Origin: Desulfobacteraceae bacterium
GTDB lineage: Bacteria > Desulfobacterota > Desulfobacteria > Desulfobacterales > Desulfobacteraceae
Assembly (NCBI GenBank): GCA_024225635.1
Contig: JAAEMK010000108.1
Coordinates: 1 to 64,000 of the forward strand
Reading direction: 5' to 3'
Length of the DNA stretch: 64,000 nt
The stretch's first letter is position 1, and each line of letters starts with the position of its first letter. Below are positions 60,147 through 64,000 of this stretch, piece after piece. The notes under the pieces were generated by a model that did no database searches, was not told where the DNA came from, and saw only the letters and a program-made list of their open reading frames with translations. The position numbers were made by a program, and so were the translations under genes.

Positions 60147-61021
60147 TGAAAAAAACGCTCAAACTCGGAATACCCAAGGGAAGTCTTCAGGATGCCACCA
60201 TCTCTCTTTTCAGGCGATCCGGCTGGAAAATAAACGTCAACGGACGAAGCTATTTCCCGGACATTAACGACGACACCATCGAATGCGCCCTGTGCCGGGC
60301 CCAGGAGATGTCCATCAACGTGGAAAGCGGTGTCATCGATGCCGGACTCACCGGCAAGGACTGGATCGCCGAGCATCAATCCGACGTCCACGTGGTATCC
60401 GACCTTGTCTACTCCAAGGTGAGCGCCAAACCGGCAAGATGGATCATTGCCGTTGCAGGGGATTCCCCCATCAACAGCCTGGAGGATCTCCAGGGCAAGA
60501 CCATCTCCACGGAGCTGGTCCAGTTTACCCGCCGGTTTTTCCAGGAGCGCAACATCGACGTCAAAGTCAAATTCTCCTGGGGAGCCACCGAGGCAAAGAT
60601 CGTATCCGGCCTTGCCGATGCCATCGTGGAAATCACCGAGACCGAAAGCACCATCAAGGCCCATAACCTCAAGGTGATCCACGAAATCATGCAGACCAAC
60701 ACCCAGCTCATTGCCAACAAGCAGGCGTGGGAGAACCCGGCCAAACGCGAAAAGATAGAGCAGATCGCCCTGCTTCTCCAGAGCGCGCTTGTGGCGGACA
60801 AACTTGTGGGACTCAAGATGAACGTTCCTGAAACCATCATCGAGAAGATCGTCTCCCTGCTTCCCAGCCTCAACGCCCCCACGGTGGCGTCCCTATATAA
60901 GTCCACCTGGTTTTCGGTGGAGACCATCGTCGACCAGAGCGTGGTCCGGGACCTCATCCCCGTGCTGATCAAAGAGGGAGCTGAAGGAATCATCGAATAT
61001 CCCCTGAACAAGGTGCTCTAA
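60146..61021 (+). CDS. hisG: ATP phosphoribosyltransferase, long form
   Basis: 291 aa. The catalytic part opens LKLGIPKGSLQDATISLFRR and includes the PRPP-site region IVSGLADAIVEITETES. The length (about 290) and the C-terminal ACT-like domain (SLYKSTWFSVETIVDQSVVR) identify the long form, which needs no HisZ and is feedback-inhibited by histidine. It is followed directly by the aminotransferase gene. Confidence 0.93.
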   Translation: MKKTLKLGIPKGSLQDATISLFRRSGWKINVNGRSYFPDINDDTIECALCRAQEMSINVESGVIDAGLTGKDWIAEHQSDVHVVSDLVYSKVSAKPARWIIAVAGDSPINSLEDLQGKTISTELVQFTRRFFQERNIDVKVKFSWGATEAKIVSGLADAIVEITETESTIKAHNLKVIHEIMQTNTQLIANKQAWENPAKREKIEQIALLLQSALVADKLVGLKMNVPETIIEKIVSLLPSLNAPTVASLYKSTWFSVETIVDQSVVRDLIPVLIKEGAEGIIEYPLNKVL

Positions 61022-62188
61022 ATGAAACCGATATCACCGGCAAAACGGACCGAGGAGATCACCCCCTTCATCGTCATGGAGATCCTTGAGAAGATCCATG
61101 AGATGGAAGCAGTGGGCATTGACGTGGTTCACCTGGAGATCGGCGAACCGGACGTGGACACCCCTGAATATATCAGGACGGCCACCATTGAAGGATTTGA
61201 CCGGAACGAGACCGGCTACACCCACAGCCTGGGGGACATCCGCCTGAGACGGGCCATCGCGGACTATTATAGGAAGAACTACGGGGCAGAGGTCGATCCT
61301 GCACGGATACTCGTCACCTCAGGCACATCGCCGGCCATGCTGTTGCTCTTTTCGGCCCTGGTGAACCCGGGGGACGAGATCATCATCTCCGATCCACACT
61401 ATGCCTGCTATCCCAACTTCATCCGATTTGCCCAGGGCGTTCCAGTAACCGTGCCGGTGTTTGAAAACGAGGGTTTCCACTACACCCCGGAAGCCATCGA
61501 GGCAAAAATCACGGACCGGACAAAGGGAATCATGATCAACTCCCCGTCCAACCCCACCGGAACGATCATGCCGGCGGAGAGGATGGACGAGATCGCAGCC
61601 CTTGCCCGGACCCACGGACTGCCGGTGATATCGGACGAAATATACCACGGCCTTGTCTACGAGGGCAGGGCCCCCTCCATCCTGGAGTTCACGGACAACG
61701 CCTTTGTGTTCAACGGCTTTTCAAAGCTCTTTGCCATGACCGGCCTGCGGCTGGGCTATCTCATCGCCCCGGAAAGCTTAATGCGTCCCCTCCAGGTTCT
61801 CCAGCAGAACTTCTTCATCTCGGCCAACTCCCTCATGCAGATCGCGGGAACCGCGGCCCTGGAACAGGCCGAGACAGAAACCCGGGCCATGTGCGAGATC
61901 TACGACCGCCGCCGCAAATACATGCTCCAGCGGCTCAAGGCGATGGGGCTTACCATCACCAACGAGCCCACCGGCGCCTTCTATGTATTCGCCAATGTAA
62001 AAGAGATCTCCACCGACTCCTATGCCCTTGCCCTGGATATCCTTGACAAGGCCCATGTGGGGGTAACCCCGGGGATCGATTTTGGCAAAAACGGCGAGGG
62101 ATATCTTCGGTTCTCCTATGCAAACTCCATGGACAACCTTGAAAAAGGATTGAACCGCCTGGAACAGTACTTCAAGGTAAGACAATGA
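61022..62188 (+). CDS. class I/II pyridoxal-phosphate aminotransferase
   Basis: 388 aa. The fold is type I: GEPDVDTPEYIRTATIEGF, GTSPAMLLLFSALVNPGDEI, NSPSNPTGTIMPAERM, DEIYHGLVYEG, and the PLP lysine in VFNGFSKLFAMTGLRLGYLI. Members convert aspartate, alanine or aromatic amino acids; the substrate is not clear. It starts at the base after the hisG stop and overlaps engB by 4 nt. Confidence 0.9.
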   Translation: MKPISPAKRTEEITPFIVMEILEKIHEMEAVGIDVVHLEIGEPDVDTPEYIRTATIEGFDRNETGYTHSLGDIRLRRAIADYYRKNYGAEVDPARILVTSGTSPAMLLLFSALVNPGDEIIISDPHYACYPNFIRFAQGVPVTVPVFENEGFHYTPEAIEAKITDRTKGIMINSPSNPTGTIMPAERMDEIAALARTHGLPVISDEIYHGLVYEGRAPSILEFTDNAFVFNGFSKLFAMTGLRLGYLIAPESLMRPLQVLQQNFFISANSLMQIAGTAALEQAETETRAMCEIYDRRRKYMLQRLKAMGLTITNEPTGAFYVFANVKEISTDSYALALDILDKAHVGVTPGIDFGKNGEGYLRFSYANSMDNLEKGLNRLEQYFKVRQ

Positions 62189-62769
62189 TCATCAAAGAAG
62201 CAACGTTCATCAAAAGCGCCGTCAAACCGGACCAGTACACCGACCCCCTGTATCCGGAGCTTGCCTTTGCAGGCCGCTCCAACGTGGGGAAATCCTCGTT
62301 GATCAATACCCTGCTCAACCGGAAGAAACTGGTCAAGACCAGCTCAAAACCGGGCTGCACCCAGCTCATCAACTTTTTCATGCTCAACAACGAGCTGTCC
62401 ATCGTGGATCTTCCGGGATACGGCTACGCAAAGGTATCCAAAAAGGTCCGGGCCCAATGGGGGCCCATGGTGGAGCGGTATCTTAAAATCCGGGAAACCT
62501 TGAGGGCCATGGTGCTTTTGATCGACATGCGCCGGGAACCGGGAAAAGAGGAGTTCGGCCTCATCGACTGGTTTGAGGCCAACCGCGTCCCCTATATCAT
62601 CGTATTAACCAAGGCGGACAAGCTGTCCAAGACAAAGCAGCAGGTCCGCATCAAAGCCATTGCAGAGAGCCTTGGCATGGAGAAGGAGACACTCATTCCC
62701 TTCTCCTCAAAGACCCGGCTCGGCAGGGACAGGGTCTGGAAGGAGCTGAACGCCTTTCTCACCCCATAA
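62185..62769 (+). CDS. engB: ribosome-biogenesis GTPase YsxC/EngB
   Basis: 194 aa. G1 AGRSNVGKSSLINTLLNRKK, G2/G3 TSSKPGCTQLINFFM and DLPGYGYAK, G4 TKADKLSK. It helps assemble the large ribosomal subunit. The gene overlaps the aminotransferase by 4 nt; repeat cluster 3 separates it from era, another ribosome GTPase. Confidence 0.94.
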   Translation: MIIKEATFIKSAVKPDQYTDPLYPELAFAGRSNVGKSSLINTLLNRKKLVKTSSKPGCTQLINFFMLNNELSIVDLPGYGYAKVSKKVRAQWGPMVERYLKIRETLRAMVLLIDMRREPGKEEFGLIDWFEANRVPYIIVLTKADKLSKTKQQVRIKAIAESLGMEKETLIPFSSKTRLGRDRVWKELNAFLTP

Positions 62770-62776
62770 TGACATT

Positions 62777-62995
62777 GGGGACGGATTTCATGGAGCCTTG
62801 GGGACAGATTTTTAAATCTGTCCCCGTAAAAAACGAATCTGTCCCCTTAAAACAAAAGTACGTTAAAACAAAAAAATAAATCTGTCCCCTTTAAAGTAGT
62901 CCCCTTTAAAGTACGAATCTGTCTTGGGGGCAGATTTCAAATCGATACATTGGGGACAGATTTTAAATCTGTCCCCTTTAATGAATCCGCCCCCG
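62777..62995. repeat. GGGGACAGATTT repeat cluster 3
   Basis: At least seven core units in both orientations, with palindromic pairs at 62800-62825 and 62952-62976. Spacers differ and include GTCCCCTTTAAAGTA copies. It lies between engB and era, both on the plus strand, and presumably replaces or carries their intergenic promoter. Confidence 0.85.
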
Positions 62996-63019
62996 TAAAT
63001 TTAGGAAGTAAAAAACACC

Positions 63020-63916
63020 ATGAAAACAACAGAAGACAACAACTTCAGAGCAGGCTTCATCGCCATTGCAGGGGCTCCCAATGCCGGGAAATCAACCCTT
63101 CTCAACACCGTGCTCGGACAAAAGATATCCATAACAAGCAAGAAACCCCAGACCACCCGGGACAGAATCCTGGGGGTGGTTGAGCGCCCCGCTTCCCAGG
63201 TGATCTTCATCGACACCCCGGGAATCCATAAGGCAAACTCCCTGCTCAACCGAAAGATCGTGGACCAGGCCCTGTCGGCCGTGGACGATGTGGATGCCAT
63301 CCTTCTCATGATCGATGTCACCTCCCGGGATCTCGAGTCGGAGGCGATCATCATCGAACAGCTCGAAAAGCGAAACAAAGAGGTTATTCTCGCCCTGAAC
63401 AAGACCGACCTTATCAAGGGCAATGAGATCCTCCCCCTGATCGCCCACTACTCCTCCATGTATGATTTCAAAGCCGTGATCCCGGTTTCCGCCAAGACCG
63501 GCGCCCAGACCGAGGAGCTGCTCCTCGAGGTGGAGCGCTGCCTGCCCGAAAGCCCCAGGCTCTTTCCCGAAGACACCCTCACCGACCTGTCTGAAAAGTT
63601 CATTGCCTCGGAGATGATCCGGGAAAAGGTTTTCAGGCTCACCGGCATGGAGATTCCCTACTCAATCGCCGTTACCGTGGACTCCTTCAAGGAGAAAAAA
63701 CGGCTCATCGAGATCCATGCCACCATCCATGTGGACCGCAACTCCCAAAAGGGCATCATCATCGGAAAAGGCGGCCAGATGCTCAAAAAAATCGGGGAAA
63801 AGGCAAGGCGGGACATCGAACGGATGACCGGCTCAAAGGTGATGCTCAAGCTCTTTGTCAGGGTGACTAAGAACTGGAGCAGGGATGAAAAGATCCTGAA
63901 GGAGTTCGGATATTAG
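63020..63916 (+). CDS. era: GTPase Era
   Basis: 298 aa. G1 GAPNAGKSTLLNTVLGQKIS, G2 TTRDRILGVV, G3 IDTPGIHKA, G4 NKTDLIKG; the C-terminal KH domain has NSQKGIIIGKGGQMLKKIGE. Era binds the 3' end of 16S rRNA in 30S assembly. Confidence 0.96.
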   Translation: MKTTEDNNFRAGFIAIAGAPNAGKSTLLNTVLGQKISITSKKPQTTRDRILGVVERPASQVIFIDTPGIHKANSLLNRKIVDQALSAVDDVDAILLMIDVTSRDLESEAIIIEQLEKRNKEVILALNKTDLIKGNEILPLIAHYSSMYDFKAVIPVSAKTGAQTEELLLEVERCLPESPRLFPEDTLTDLSEKFIASEMIREKVFRLTGMEIPYSIAVTVDSFKEKKRLIEIHATIHVDRNSQKGIIIGKGGQMLKKIGEKARRDIERMTGSKVMLKLFVRVTKNWSRDEKILKEFGY

Positions 63917-63917
63917 G

Positions 63918-64000
63918 ATGGACCATTTTTTTTTCTCTGTTGACGAAGATCTACAGAAACGGGAACGGCAGAAGGCAAGGGATCTTCGCAACAGCCAGTG
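63918..64000 (+). CDS. start of a gene cut by the right edge, possibly HNH-type
   Basis: ATG 63918 is 2 nt after the era stop and opens MDHFFFSVDEDLQKRERQKA then RDLRNSQ, running off the edge. Charged N-termini of this kind precede a Cys-rich HNH nuclease domain in some Desulfobacterota genes next to era as I remember them. Too short to confirm. Confidence 0.4.
   Translation, partial: MDHFFFSVDEDLQKRERQKARDLRNSQ

Overview
The window looks like chromosome of a Gram-negative, anaerobic member of the Desulfobacterota, most likely Desulfobacterales (a sulfate-reducer relative). This is inferred from gene families and gene order: lpxC, Hsp33, secretin-type type IV pilus genes, an ntrYX pair preceded by a DUF4390 gene, indolepyruvate:ferredoxin oxidoreductase, a LysR regulator of the type linked to selenium metabolism, and a siroheme/heme block. 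No rRNA or tRNA gene was found. Most of the window is GC-rich core genome. The left end (about 1-600 and 2900-5300) is visibly more AT-rich and looks accessory.

Layout. 1-600: a probable transposase tail, a small orphan ORF and a decayed fragment of a gspF/pilC gene. 599-8340: accessory regulators and exporters (AraC-GyrI protein, MATE pump, Tat-exported agmatine deiminase-type enzyme, two tiny TRL-like lipoproteins, gspF/pilC, an AraC regulator and its LysE-type exporter). 8434-14600 (minus): comM, hslO, a metallophosphoesterase, a His-rich small protein, iorA, iorB. 14904-21967 (plus): lpxC, DUF4390, ntrY-like, ntrX-like, rsmD, coaD, LysR. 21964-26163 (minus): pcm, a DedA/YqaA membrane protein, a DsbA/FrnE-family protein with an in-frame UGA that I read as selenocysteine, a YkgJ-type protein, and a Cache-GGDEF cyclase. 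26262-33260: K+ channel, 5-formyl-THF cyclo-ligase, serS, thrC, a LysM-like protein and a TPR lipoprotein. 33296-40948 (minus): pilMNOPQ followed by a large Ig-like lipoprotein gene. 41034-44410: a divergent two-component pair and, after it, a sigma-54 promoter followed by a short terminated RNA. 44433-48809 (minus): a Fur-FeoA-FeoA fusion, feoB, an SH3 protein and a TPR membrane protein. 48897-56861: a dus-like gene, amidohydrolase, sirC-ccsA/hemX-hemA, dksA, a PHP-RNase III fusion and a radical SAM gene. 57097-64000: PBP1A (minus), then hisI-hisG-aminotransferase-engB-era and the start of one more gene.

Most noteworthy: (i) an unannotated selenoprotein candidate at 24257-24883, with UGA at the redox Cys position and a SECIS-like hairpin just after it; (ii) an open fusion of an RNase AM-like PHP domain to RNase III (54259-55821); (iii) a Fur-FeoA-FeoA fusion upstream of feoB; (iv) a sigma-54 promoter driving a roughly 85-nt RNA with an anti-Shine-Dalgarno stretch (44298-44410), preceded by a perfect palindrome; (v) an NtrX-like regulator whose sigma-54 contact loop reads GAFPGA; (vi) three intergenic clusters of a GGGGACAGATTT repeat, one of which supplies the stop codon of the K+ channel gene.

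All function calls come from reading motifs and recalling families; no database search was run.
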